43,665 nt of DNA from an uncultured Aquimarina sp. GTDB lineage: Bacteria > Bacteroidota > Bacteroidia > Flavobacteriales > Flavobacteriaceae. Under the pieces are notes generated by a model that was not told the origin of the DNA, did no database searches, and saw only the letters and a list, made by a program, of their open reading frames with translations. The first letter of the stretch is position 1. Every line of letters starts with the position of its first letter. Of this stretch, positions 25,360 to 33,277 are shown piece after piece. The position numbers and the translations under genes are program-made. The stretch lies in the NCBI GenBank assembly GCA_947502885.1, contig CANNBP010000026.1:1-43665 (forward strand), in the 5' to 3' direction.

Positions 25360-25601
25360 CATAAAATTTTTAATATTATTTAAAAAAAGTGGAGTTCATA
25401 ACATGAATTTAATGTTTAAAAACTTCGCCAAAAAAAGTAGAGTTATAATTTTGATTTCTTGCCTAGACCTTTGTATTCAAATAAAAATTGAAACTTCCAA
25501 AAATACTTTCTCAATTTTAGTAACTATTTATTCACTTCTAATGTTAACAGGAGATAAGGAGTTATTAACATTGGGGTAACATTTCCTTAATTTATTGATT
25601 T

Positions 25602-25636
25602 TTTGGAGTTTACTTTTTTAGATTAAATTATCTTTG
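25602..25636 (+). promoter_or_regulatory. Candidate promoter of rpiB
   Basis: TTTG at 25602-25605 and TATCTTTG at 25629-25636 are separated by 23 bp. This matches the Bacteroidetes -33/-7 promoter form and lies 27 bp before the rpiB ATG. Confidence 0.6.
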
Positions 25637-25663
25637 TAGAACTAAAATGAAACTACAATAAAG

Positions 25664-26098
25664 ATGAAAATAGCTATTGGAAACGATCACGCCGGAACCG
25701 AATATAAATTTGCAATTAAAACATATTTAGAATCACAAGGAATAGAGGTTTCTAACTATGGTACGAATGAAGATACAAGTGTAGATTATCCGGATTTTGT
25801 ACATCCGGTTGCAAAAGATGTTGATAGTGAAAAAGTAAATTTTGGAATTTTAATTTGTGGTAGTGGCAACGGTGTTGCAATGACTGCTAATAAATATACA
25901 AATGTTCGTGCTGGACTTTGTTGGACCAAAGAGATTACAGAGTTAACAAGACTACATAATAATGCTAATATTATATGTGTTCCTGCAAGATTTACTTCTT
26001 TACCACAAGCTTTAGAAATGATAAAAACTTTTTTGGCTACCGATTTTGAAGGTGGTAGACATCAAAATAGAATAAATAAAATACCAATGTGTATATAA
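25664..26098 (+). CDS. rpiB: Ribose-5-phosphate isomerase B
   Basis: The protein has 144 residues, normal for the RpiB/LacAB family. Key features are GNDHAGTEYK (Asp8, His9), the active-site loop GILICGSGNGVAMTANK with Cys65 as the catalytic base equivalent, and RLHNNANIICVPAR. It interconverts ribose-5-phosphate and ribulose-5-phosphate in the pentose phosphate pathway. It is transcribed away from the putative origin and followed by a hairpin terminator. Confidence 0.95.
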   Translation: MKIAIGNDHAGTEYKFAIKTYLESQGIEVSNYGTNEDTSVDYPDFVHPVAKDVDSEKVNFGILICGSGNGVAMTANKYTNVRAGLCWTKEITELTRLHNNANIICVPARFTSLPQALEMIKTFLATDFEGGRHQNRINKIPMCI

Positions 26099-26118
26099 TT
26101 TACTTTTAATAAAAATGA

Positions 26119-26160
26119 TATAAGCCCATTATAGGTACTACTACTTATGATGGGTTTAAT
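26119..26160 (+). terminator. Terminator after rpiB
   Basis: TAAGCCCAT pairs with ATGGGTTTA-type sequence (ATGATGGGTTTA; one G-T pair and a bulge) around a loop of about 14 nt, followed by ATTTTG. Its T-rich tail overlaps the -7 box of the next gene. Confidence 0.6.
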
Positions 26161-26164
26161 TTTG
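26157..26164 (+). promoter_or_regulatory. Candidate -7 box for the GNAT gene
   Basis: TAATTTTG matches TAnnTTTG, 13 bp before the ATG. It is embedded in the 3' arm and tail of the preceding terminator, giving a very short leader. Confidence 0.4.
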
Positions 26165-26177
26165 TAGCATATAGATT

Positions 26178-26624
26178 ATGAGTCTTAAGTTCGAAGTCAA
26201 GCGTTTTGAGGAATTGTCAACAATAGAATTATATAAAATTCTGCGCTTACGCGCAGAGGTATTTGTTGTAGAACAAGACTGTGTATATCAAGACATTGAT
26301 GATAAAGATCAAATAGGTTTGCATCTTATGGGATATAAAAACGATGAACTTATAGCTTATGCTAGAATATTTGATAAGAAATTATATTTTGAAGTTCCTA
26401 GTATTGGTAGAGTGGTTGTAGCGCAAGATCAACGAAAATATGGTTATGGACATGATCTCATAAGGGAAAGTATCAAAACAATAGAGAACTTTTTTAAGAC
26501 GAGAGAAATTAAAATATCTGCACAAACTTATTTAAAAAAATTCTATAATACTCATGGGTTTATTGAAGTAGGAGAGGAGTATCTAGAAGACGGTATTCCA
26601 CATATTCATATGGTCATAAATTAA
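26178..26624 (+). CDS. GNAT-family N-acetyltransferase, ElaA-like
   Basis: The protein has 148 residues. The N-terminus LYKILRLRAEVFVVEQDCVYQDIDDKDQ is the ElaA signature. The acetyl-CoA loop is VVVAQDQRKYGYGHDLIRESI (the R/QxxGxG/A equivalent is RKYGYG). It ends with YNTHGFIEVGEEYLEDGIPHIHMV, again as in ElaA. The substrate of this family is not established. It is convergent with the following Cys-rich gene. Confidence 0.88.
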   Translation: MSLKFEVKRFEELSTIELYKILRLRAEVFVVEQDCVYQDIDDKDQIGLHLMGYKNDELIAYARIFDKKLYFEVPSIGRVVVAQDQRKYGYGHDLIRESIKTIENFFKTREIKISAQTYLKKFYNTHGFIEVGEEYLEDGIPHIHMVIN

Positions 26625-26646
26625 GAAGACTTACGTACCCAAAAAC

Positions 26647-27000
26647 TTAATTGAAGGATACATTTTTAATCCAATGTTCTAACTCTATTTTAAAAATAGT
26701 AGCATTGATCAATTCATAAATTTGATAGGTTTCTGTTTTACTTACGGCTAAATCAATTTTTTCTGAAGGTGTTCTTAAAAGCAAAGATTTGCAGTGAGGG
26801 CTATTCACACATTGGTTGCAACATTGAGAATCAATAGTATGCATACAAGAAGTCGAAAAATCTTTTAGTTCGTTTAACGTTAGCAAAAAACCTATTTCTT
26901 TAAATACTAATTGCACTTTGGGAGTTGAGTTGCCTTGCTTATTTTTCCAAAAAAAAGATATGCCTATTTTATTACTGTAAATCTTATCTATAGCGTTCAT
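26647..27000 (-). CDS. Cys-rich conserved-looking protein of unknown function
   Basis: The protein has 117 residues and no signal peptide or membrane segment. A central cysteine cluster (CMHTIDSQCCNQCVNSPHC: C-x7-CC-x2-C-x5-C) could bind zinc or an iron-sulfur cluster. Flanking regions are alpha/beta (KVQLVFKEIGFLLTLNELKDF; YQIYELINATIFKIELE). No family was recognised. It lies 61 bp upstream of the recJ stop side, convergent with the GNAT gene and on the same strand as recJ, so it may be the last gene of a recJ transcript. Confidence 0.7.
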   Translation of the reverse strand: MNAIDKIYSNKIGISFFWKNKQGNSTPKVQLVFKEIGFLLTLNELKDFSTSCMHTIDSQCCNQCVNSPHCKSLLLRTPSEKIDLAVSKTETYQIYELINATIFKIELEHWIKNVSFN

Positions 27001-27061
27001 CCTGAATACATATTTGATTCAAAAATAATAACTATTTATAATAAATCTAAATAAAAATAAA

Positions 27062-28747
27062 TTAATTTATAGCTTTAAGATTAAGTTGTAATGATATTTC
27101 ACCATTCCATTCATTTTCATCTATACAAAAAGCTGCTTTAAAATATTGTTTACCCGTTACTAAATCATAATTTTTTCCAAGATTAAAACCAATCGCTCCA
27201 ATAGCAATATTGTCCTTTTGTACACGGCATTTAAGATGCTTTTGATCGGCTCCAACGCATTTTGCATAGCCAGTATCTTGTAATCCTTTAGTCATAAAAA
27301 CGGGAGCCATATTTCCTGGACCAAATGGTGCGAATTGCTTTAAAATGCGATAGAATTTAGGTGTAATTTGATCTAATTCTATTTCTTTATCTATTAAAAC
27401 CTCTGGAACCAGTAATTTTTTATCAATTGTAGAAGATACTACATCTTCAAACTTTTGTTTAAAGAGATGATATTGATCCTCATGTAGTGTTAATCCTGCA
27501 GCATATTTATGTCCTCCAAACTGTTCTATATGTTCTGAACAAGCATGTAAAGCATTGTAAACATCAAAACCTTTTACTGATCTTGCAGATGCAGCTAATT
27601 TGTCTCCACTTTTAGTAAATACTAATGTAGGGCGATAATAAGTTTCTGTTAATCTAGATGCTACAATACCAATTACTCCTTTGTGCCAATTATCTTCATA
27701 TACAACGGTTGTATACTTATCTTCTTCTTGATTTTCTAGAATTTGTTGAAGCGCTTTCTGAGTAATGCTTTTATCGGCTTCTTTTCTATCGCTATTATAA
27801 TGCTCAATTTCAGAAGCAAATTGTAAAGCTGTTTTAAGATTTTGTTCGGTTAGTAAATTAACCGCATGCAAGCCATGTTTCATTCGTCCAGCAGCATTAA
27901 TTCTGGGTGCAATCATAAATACAACATCGGTTATGGTCAATGTTTCTTTTTTTACTTGAGATAACATTGCTTTAAAACCTATCCTTGGGTTTGAATTTAT
28001 TACTTGTAAACCGAAATAGGCAAGAACACGATTTTCTCCAGTTATCGGAACAATATCAGCTCCTATAGCCGTAACTACTAAATCCAAATAAGGTAGTAGA
28101 TCATGTATAGTTTGCTCCTGTTCTTTGGCTAAGGCCTGAATAAGTTTAAATCCTACTCCACAACCACATAATTCTTTATAAGGGTATTCGCAATCTTCTC
28201 TTTTGGGATCTAAAACAGCTACTGCATCCGGAATTTTATCCCCAGGTCTATGATGATCACAAATGATAAAATCTATTTCTTTTGACTTGGCATACGCAAC
28301 TTTTTCTATTGCTTTAATACCACAATCCAATGCAACAATTAACGAGATATCATTATCATGAGCATAATCAATACCAGTATAAGATACACCGTACCCTTCG
28401 TTATAACGATCTGGGATATAAGTTGTAACATAAGGTGATAATGTTGCTAGATATGAAGACATTAATGCCACAGAGGTCGTACCATCGACATCATAATCAC
28501 CGTAAACCAAAATTTTTTCGCCTGCGGCGATAGCCTCATGGATTCGTGATACGGCTAGATTCATATCCTTCATCAAAAAAGGATCATGTAAATCTTCTAG
28601 ACTAGGTCTGAAAAATTTTTTCGCTTGATCAAAAGTTGTAATCCCACGCTGCACAAGAAGTGAAGCAATTATAGAATCTACATTTAGCGCCTCTGCCAGA
28701 TGTTGTATTGTCGTTGCATCTGGTCTTGGCTGTAGTGTCCATCTCAT
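27062..28747 (-). CDS. recJ: Single-stranded-DNA-specific 5'-3' exonuclease RecJ
   Basis: The protein has 561 residues, in the normal range. DHH-family motifs are complete: VYGDYDVDGTTSVAL (about 80-94), DCGIKA, ICDHHRPGD (DHH at about 161-163) and the late FGGHKYAAGLTL motif of the DHHA1 domain. A C-terminal OB-type domain ends the protein (FAPFGPGNMAPVF then beta-rich sequence). RecJ degrades single-stranded DNA in recombination and mismatch/base-excision repair. The start MRWTLQPRP is typical of the family. Confidence 0.96.
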   Translation of the reverse strand: MRWTLQPRPDATTIQHLAEALNVDSIIASLLVQRGITTFDQAKKFFRPSLEDLHDPFLMKDMNLAVSRIHEAIAAGEKILVYGDYDVDGTTSVALMSSYLATLSPYVTTYIPDRYNEGYGVSYTGIDYAHDNDISLIVALDCGIKAIEKVAYAKSKEIDFIICDHHRPGDKIPDAVAVLDPKREDCEYPYKELCGCGVGFKLIQALAKEQEQTIHDLLPYLDLVVTAIGADIVPITGENRVLAYFGLQVINSNPRIGFKAMLSQVKKETLTITDVVFMIAPRINAAGRMKHGLHAVNLLTEQNLKTALQFASEIEHYNSDRKEADKSITQKALQQILENQEEDKYTTVVYEDNWHKGVIGIVASRLTETYYRPTLVFTKSGDKLAASARSVKGFDVYNALHACSEHIEQFGGHKYAAGLTLHEDQYHLFKQKFEDVVSSTIDKKLLVPEVLIDKEIELDQITPKFYRILKQFAPFGPGNMAPVFMTKGLQDTGYAKCVGADQKHLKCRVQKDNIAIGAIGFNLGKNYDLVTGKQYFKAAFCIDENEWNGEISLQLNLKAIN

Positions 28748-28813
28748 TCTTTATATTCTGACATTAAAAAACCCAAAGTACAAAAAACATCTTTACGGTT
28801 CTTGATGTGACAT

Positions 28814-28821
28814 TAGTTTTG
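28814..28821 (+). promoter_or_regulatory. Candidate -7 box for the AhpD-like gene
   Basis: TAGTTTTG matches TAnnTTTG. It lies inside the reading frame opened by the ATG at 28807 and so favours the start at 28870. Confidence 0.5.
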
Positions 28822-28869
28822 TATTTTACCTTACTAAAATTTACGTCAAATTTAAAAATAGATATACTA

Positions 28870-29460
28870 ATGGCATTAGTTACACCATTATCCGCAGATC
28901 ATGATTCGGAAACAAAAGAATTAGCAGAATTTTTTAATGAAACTTTGGGTTTTTGCCCTAATTCGGTTCTTACTATGCAAAGAAGACCGGCTATTTCTAA
29001 AGCTTTTATTAACCTTAATAAAGCGGTAATGGCCAATCAAGGTCGTGTTACTTCTGCTTTAAAACGAATGATTGCTTGGGTAAGCAGTAATGCAACCGGT
29101 TGTAGATATTGTCAGGCACATGCAATTCGTGCTGCAGAAAGATATGGGGCAGAGCAGGAGCAATTGGATAATATATGGGAGTATAAGACACATCCAGCGT
29201 TTAACGATGCAGAGAGAGCAGCATTGGATTTTTCGTTGGCGGCATCAGTTGTTCCAAATGCAGTAGATGAAAAAATTAAAGAAGAATTATATAAATATTG
29301 GGATGAAGGAGAAATTGTTGAAATGTTAGGTGTGATTTCTTTATTTGGATATTTAAATCGTTGGAATGATTCTATGGGTACTATGGTAGAAGAAGGTGCT
29401 ATAGAATCTGGTGAAAAGTATTTAGGAAAACATGGTTGGGAAAAAGGAAAACACGTATAA
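28870..29460 (+). CDS. Carboxymuconolactone decarboxylase/AhpD-like (peroxidase-related) protein
   Basis: The protein has 196 residues from the ATG at 28870 (MALVTPLSADHD). An upstream in-frame ATG at 28807 is rejected because the probable -7 box lies within that extension. The helical AhpD-type core holds the motif NATGCRYCQAHAIRAAERYG, with a CxxC plus His that usually forms a redox centre with peroxidase or disulfide-reductase activity. It also has FNDAERAALDFSLAAS and a C-terminal YLNRWNDSMGT. The physiological substrate is unknown; a role in peroxide defence is likely from the family. Confidence 0.88.
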   Translation: MALVTPLSADHDSETKELAEFFNETLGFCPNSVLTMQRRPAISKAFINLNKAVMANQGRVTSALKRMIAWVSSNATGCRYCQAHAIRAAERYGAEQEQLDNIWEYKTHPAFNDAERAALDFSLAASVVPNAVDEKIKEELYKYWDEGEIVEMLGVISLFGYLNRWNDSMGTMVEEGAIESGEKYLGKHGWEKGKHV

Positions 29461-29487
29461 CCAAGATATGTATTTTATATAAAAAAT

Positions 29488-29510
29488 TACCCGAGGCAAA
29501 GCCTCGGGTA
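29488..29510 (-). terminator. Perfect hairpin, probable terminator for the minus-strand symporter gene
   Basis: TACCCGAGGC and GCCTCGGGTA enclose a 3-nt loop. On the minus strand the hairpin is followed by AATTTTTTAT. It is 180 bp past the symporter stop, or may also stop the AhpD-like gene (+), whose stop is 28 bp away. The CGAGGC/GCCTCG core recurs at 29598-29611. Confidence 0.65.
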
Positions 29511-29564
29511 TAATTAACATATTTAAGACTCTAATTCGCCTTATTTTTGTGGTGGAGTGGTTTA

Positions 29565-29611
29565 TTTTTTAATCCACATTGTGGAGTTTAAATTCTCCGA
29601 GGCTTGCCTCG
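29565..29611. repeat. Composite palindromic repeat, copy 1
   Basis: Two palindromes lie side by side: TCCACATTGTGGA within TTTTTTAATCCACATT-GTGGAGTTTAAA, and CGAGGCTTGCCTCG (29598-29611). Related sequence occurs at 31719-31765 and 33168-33205, each time just past the 3' end of a minus-strand gene. Confidence 0.75.
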
Positions 29612-29689
29612 AAATGTAAAAACTGTTTTTCCGATGGATGCCTCGTGAGCTTGCTCCAAGGTAGTTGACTATGTAGATGATCTACTTTT

Positions 29690-31528
29690 CTAGAAAAAAT
29701 TACTTTTCATTCGGTTCCAAACTTTAGCCAATAAAAAGCCAGATAACGCAACGACAACGGTTAACCCAATGGCTAATGGATACTCTCCATAAATCCAATT
29801 TCCGGTAGCAAACATTGAGCTATATACCAAAATACAACCTAGTATCATTGCTAAAATTCCCGAAGGAACTGCCCATTTTTTATCATCATTTTCTATAATG
29901 TCAATATGATCTAAGCGAGCCTGTTCGATTACTTTTTTCCAACCTGGACCACCAGGTTGCGTTTTTTTATAAAAACTATTAAGTACCTCTTTATCTTCTG
30001 GTTTGGTTAGTAAAGTAGTAACAACCCAAACAATTGTCGTTACTAGAACTATTGCAAGAAACCTTGACCATGAAGGAAAGATACCTTCGATTAACATTCC
30101 GTTTTCATTAGAATACCCAAAAAGAGAATCTCCTAAAGAAGAAAAGGTCAATACAAGACTTACAATTGCGGCTGCAAACATTACAGATATTTCGCTCCAA
30201 GCATTAATTCTCCACCAAAACCATCTTAAAATGTAGACAGATCCAGTACCCGCACCAAACATTAAAAGAATATCAAAAAGTTGCTTTGCATTGGTTAATA
30301 ATAAAGCCATAACGGCACTGGCAACCATCAATATTACAGTAGATAATCGTCCTATATTTACAAGTTCTCTCTCTGATGCATTTTTATTAATTTGTTGTTT
30401 ATATACATCATTTACAATATATGAAGAACCCCAGTTTAATTGCGTAGAAATAGTGCTCATATAGGCCGCTCCTAATGAAGCTAATACAAGACCCAAAAGA
30501 CCACTAGGTAGTTTGGTTAACATTGCCGAGTAGGCCAAATCATGTCCTAATTTACTTTGATCAATATTAGGAAAAGCCTCACTAATACTAGCGATATCAG
30601 GAAAAACCACTAAAGACGCTAGAGCAACCAAAATCCAAGGCCAAGGTCTTAATCCATAATGCATGATATTAAAAAAGAATGTTGATGCAATAGCATGGTT
30701 TTCATTTTTTGCCGCCAACATACGTTGAGCGATATATCCACCACCACCAGGTTCTCCGCCTGGATACCAAGAACTCCACCATTGCACAGCTAAAGGAATT
30801 ATTAAAATGGATATCAAGGCTTCGGTATCAGAAAAATCGGGTAACATAGAAAGTTTTCCTGATACATTTTCATGGGCCAACATTTTAGAAACGCCACCTA
30901 CCTCTGGTAGATTGACTAAGTAATATGCTGCGCCAATTGCGCCAATTATAGCAACAAAAAACAACACAAAATCAGTATAAACTACACCTCTAAAACCTCC
31001 GATTGCGCTAAAAACAACTGTTATTACGCCTCCAATCAGAATAGTTTCTATTGGAGATAACCCTAACATGATTCCTCCTATTTTTATGGCCGCAAGATTT
31101 ACGGCAGAAATAGTAATGATATTAAAAAAAAGGCCAAGATAAATAGATCTAAACCCTCTTAAAAACCTGGCTGGTTTACCACTATATCTAAGCTCATAGA
31201 ACTCCATATCGGTTAATACATCAGATTTTCGCCATAGTTTTGCATAGATAAAAACAGTCGATAGACCAGTTAATAAAAATGCCCACCAGACCCAGTTTCC
31301 AGAAACTCCACTACTACGTACAATATCTGTAACCAAGTTTGGGGTATCTGTAGAAAAAGTAGTCGCTACCATCGAAAAACCTAAAAGCCACCAGGGCATG
31401 CTTCTTCCTGAAAGAAAATACTCTGCTGTGTTTTTTCCTGATCTTTTAGAAACGACAACTCCAATAACCAGAACAATTAAGAAAAACCCTATTATAATAC
31501 TGTAATCAAGTACACTTAATGATATCAT
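29690..31528 (-). CDS. Sodium:solute symporter (SSS family)
   Basis: The protein has 612 residues with 13 or more hydrophobic segments. The N-terminus (YFLSGRSMPWWLLGFSMVATTFSTDTP) is typical of SSS transporters, with the sodium-site region in TM1. GFRGVVYTDFVLFFVA and LGAAYMSTISTQLNWGSSYIVND correspond to conserved SSS motifs in TM5-6 and TM8. The substrate cannot be read from sequence (sugars, amino acids and organic acids are all possible). It lies downstream of the DUF5689/TonB pair on the same strand, separated by 211 bp and a repeat. Confidence 0.92.
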   Translation of the reverse strand: MISLSVLDYSIIIGFFLIVLVIGVVVSKRSGKNTAEYFLSGRSMPWWLLGFSMVATTFSTDTPNLVTDIVRSSGVSGNWVWWAFLLTGLSTVFIYAKLWRKSDVLTDMEFYELRYSGKPARFLRGFRSIYLGLFFNIITISAVNLAAIKIGGIMLGLSPIETILIGGVITVVFSAIGGFRGVVYTDFVLFFVAIIGAIGAAYYLVNLPEVGGVSKMLAHENVSGKLSMLPDFSDTEALISILIIPLAVQWWSSWYPGGEPGGGGYIAQRMLAAKNENHAIASTFFFNIMHYGLRPWPWILVALASLVVFPDIASISEAFPNIDQSKLGHDLAYSAMLTKLPSGLLGLVLASLGAAYMSTISTQLNWGSSYIVNDVYKQQINKNASERELVNIGRLSTVILMVASAVMALLLTNAKQLFDILLMFGAGTGSVYILRWFWWRINAWSEISVMFAAAIVSLVLTFSSLGDSLFGYSNENGMLIEGIFPSWSRFLAIVLVTTIVWVVTTLLTKPEDKEVLNSFYKKTQPGGPGWKKVIEQARLDHIDIIENDDKKWAVPSGILAMILGCILVYSSMFATGNWIYGEYPLAIGLTVVVALSGFLLAKVWNRMKSNFF

Positions 31529-31718
31529 ATGAAAATAAATTATAAATCATAAACATATTTAAAACTTTAAACGACAACTAATTTTATCTATAATCGACAT
31601 AAAAATGGCGTCAAACGCTGGCTTATGCTTGTCAAAAAACAGAACAAACCCTATAGAAGTATTGTATTAGTAGTATTTGTTTATGCAAATTTTTATGAAG
31701 ATGATACCCTATTGCGTA

Positions 31719-31765
31719 GTTTAATCCACATGGTAGAATTTAATTCTCAGAGGGGCTTGGCTTAC
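31719..31765. repeat. Composite palindromic repeat, copy 2 (degenerate), overlapping a stop codon
   Basis: TTTAATCCACATGGTAGAAT is followed by TTAATTCTCAGAGGGGCTT, aligning with copy 1 over both palindromic parts but with arm mismatches. The stop and last codons (PSPSEN) of the DUF5689 gene lie inside it. Confidence 0.6.
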
Positions 31766-33158
31766 CTAGTATTTTAATGTTATCTATATGGTATCTCGTG
31801 GTCGCACGAGGATCGCCACCCAAATATTTAAAACCAATACGTATAGGTCCATCAATACAAGAGATGTTTATTGATCCAGTTGGGGTAATGTCTCCAAAAG
31901 CATTAAGAGGAGCTCTTGGGATAGAGACATCAAGTTTTTGCCAAGTAGCGGTAGTGATGCTATCAATAAAATCATTTGTAATAAAAACCTCGAGAATGTT
32001 TCCGTTGTCATACCCTGCTTGTAGTTCAAAACTTAAACTTTGGTTTGTTGATAAACTCATATCTATTTCTGGAGTAATTAGCCATACTTCATAAACACTT
32101 TCTTTTGCTCTATATCCAGTTATTTGTATATATCTATTCTCACCAAAATCACCTGTTTTGTACTTTAATTTACCTCCGGTAGAATTTGTGTTTATCCAGC
32201 CGGCGGTTTCTAAATCCTTGATTTTAATATCGGTAAAACCCTCTTCAAAGATTATTTTAGTTCCTTGAGAAACCATAGGACATTCTAGAACCACTGGATC
32301 GCAACGTGTTTCGACATCAAAGACCAAATCCATTGGGTTATTTAGAACCAGATTATAGGTGTTTCCAAGATAATTTTTGGTTAAAATTCCTTCAAAACTG
32401 CCTTGTTGATTAGGTAGTTTTAGCCCTTTAAAATCAGAAAAAGTACTTGTGCTTAAGATAGTTGTTCTTCCGGTTATGCAGCTTTCTAAAATGCGTTCGC
32501 CATCAAACTTATCGTTGGATTCTGCAGCAAATGTGAAAGTGTTTTCATTCAAAACAAGATTCTTATTAAACTGGATATGATCAACACTGATATATAGGTT
32601 TAACAATTCGTCTGTAAAATCTTCAAAAGTTATTTTTAACGGGATTATTGTTGCAACTTCGGTTGATCGTTTGATATAATGCTGGATATCAAAAGAGGGA
32701 ATAGAACCAATAGTTGTTCCTTCGGAAATTCCTATAGTCGGAACGCCATTTTCTATACCTAGAGATAGGCCATCGAGTTTGATAAACAACTTGCGACCAA
32801 ATTCGTAGGTGGTATATAAAGGACTATCATCAATTAACACACGAATCCCGGCAGATGGGTTTGTACTTTTATCTTGAAGAATAAGTTCTTTAAAAAAATT
32901 ACTTGCCTTGTCACTAGATATCACATATCCTTGTACATAAGTGTTGGTGTCATTGAAGATAACTTTGGCATTTTCTCCATTTTTTTCAAGTTCTTGTCCC
33001 AAAATGCCTTGCAAGGCATCTATGGTAAGAATAGTACCTTCTATTTTTGGTTCTTTTAGTGGATGTTCTGGTAGTGTGAATTCACTAGGTGTGCATGCCG
33101 TAATACACAAAAGTAAAAGTATCAACCAGTATGAGTTTTTGATAACTATGTTTTTCAT
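31740..33158 (-). CDS. DUF5689-domain lipoprotein with choice-of-anchor-J-like C-terminal domain
   Basis: The protein has 472 residues. The leader ends in a lipobox (LLLCITAC, Cys22), so it is likely surface- or outer-membrane-anchored. The DUF5689 domain is at about 40-270 (TYVQGYVISSDKASNFFKELILQD, KLDGLSLGIENGVPTIG). A jelly-roll segment of choice-of-anchor-J type is at about 300-470 (IIFEEGFTDI, WLITPEIDMS, LSFELQAGYDNGNILEVFIT, YHIDNIKILGKP). It follows the TonB receptor by 119 bp on the same strand and is probably its surface partner lipoprotein, by analogy with SusD. A secreted nuclease-like gene starts on the other side of the receptor. Confidence 0.87.
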   Translation of the reverse strand: MKNIVIKNSYWLILLLLCITACTPSEFTLPEHPLKEPKIEGTILTIDALQGILGQELEKNGENAKVIFNDTNTYVQGYVISSDKASNFFKELILQDKSTNPSAGIRVLIDDSPLYTTYEFGRKLFIKLDGLSLGIENGVPTIGISEGTTIGSIPSFDIQHYIKRSTEVATIIPLKITFEDFTDELLNLYISVDHIQFNKNLVLNENTFTFAAESNDKFDGERILESCITGRTTILSTSTFSDFKGLKLPNQQGSFEGILTKNYLGNTYNLVLNNPMDLVFDVETRCDPVVLECPMVSQGTKIIFEEGFTDIKIKDLETAGWINTNSTGGKLKYKTGDFGENRYIQITGYRAKESVYEVWLITPEIDMSLSTNQSLSFELQAGYDNGNILEVFITNDFIDSITTATWQKLDVSIPRAPLNAFGDITPTGSINISCIDGPIRIGFKYLGGDPRATTRYHIDNIKILGKPSPSEN

Positions 33159-33167
33159 TTGTTTAGT

Positions 33168-33205
33168 TTTTAGTCCACATTGTGGAGTTTAATTTTCTGA
33201 TAATT
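33168..33205. repeat. Composite palindromic repeat, copy 3 (first half only)
   Basis: TTTTTAGTCCACATTGTGGA is followed by GTTTAATTTTCTGA. It matches the first palindrome of copy 1 but lacks the GAGGCTTGCCTC half. It is in the gap between the TonB receptor stop and the DUF5689 start. Confidence 0.65.
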
Positions 33206-33277
33206 AAATCGATACCTAAAAAAGGTTTTTTCATTATATGTTTTGTGTGTTTTGTGCGAGGTAAATGAATAAGATTG

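Larger units (their letters stand above)
24723..25663. other. Candidate chromosomal replication origin (oriC)
   Basis: This is a 941-bp gap between divergent rnr and rpiB, the longest in the window, with no convincing gene. It holds a perfect DnaA box (TTATCCACA, 25351-25359) next to the inverted repeat ATTAACA-AC-TGTTAAT (25332-25347). The exact 13-mer AGTTATTAACATT, which contains a one-mismatch DnaA box (TTATTAACA), occurs near both ends (24855-24867 and 25560-25572). CTGTTAATA occurs twice (25208-25216, 25340-25348), and TGTTAACA lies at 25542-25549. An A/T-only-like stretch with alternating TA steps (25143-25192) could be the unwinding element. By hand count, 24901-25140 has 56 C and 15 G on the plus strand, against near parity in 25201-25620, so base skew changes here. 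Clustered parS-like sites lie 11-18 kb away. The identification is inference; only experiment or whole-chromosome skew would prove it. Confidence 0.6.

Noticed and set aside
25403..25579. 58-codon frame with hydrophobic segments in the putative origin
   Set aside because: It has an ATG and a purine-rich stretch upstream (GTGGAG), but its 3' part contains the repeated origin-type words and the TTATTAACA box, and it shows no family. It is kept as a possibility only.
29620..29665. GAGCTTGCTC palindrome near the symporter stop as another copy of the composite repeat
   Set aside because: It resembles the second half of the repeat, but it is too short and lacks the TCCACATTGTGGA half.
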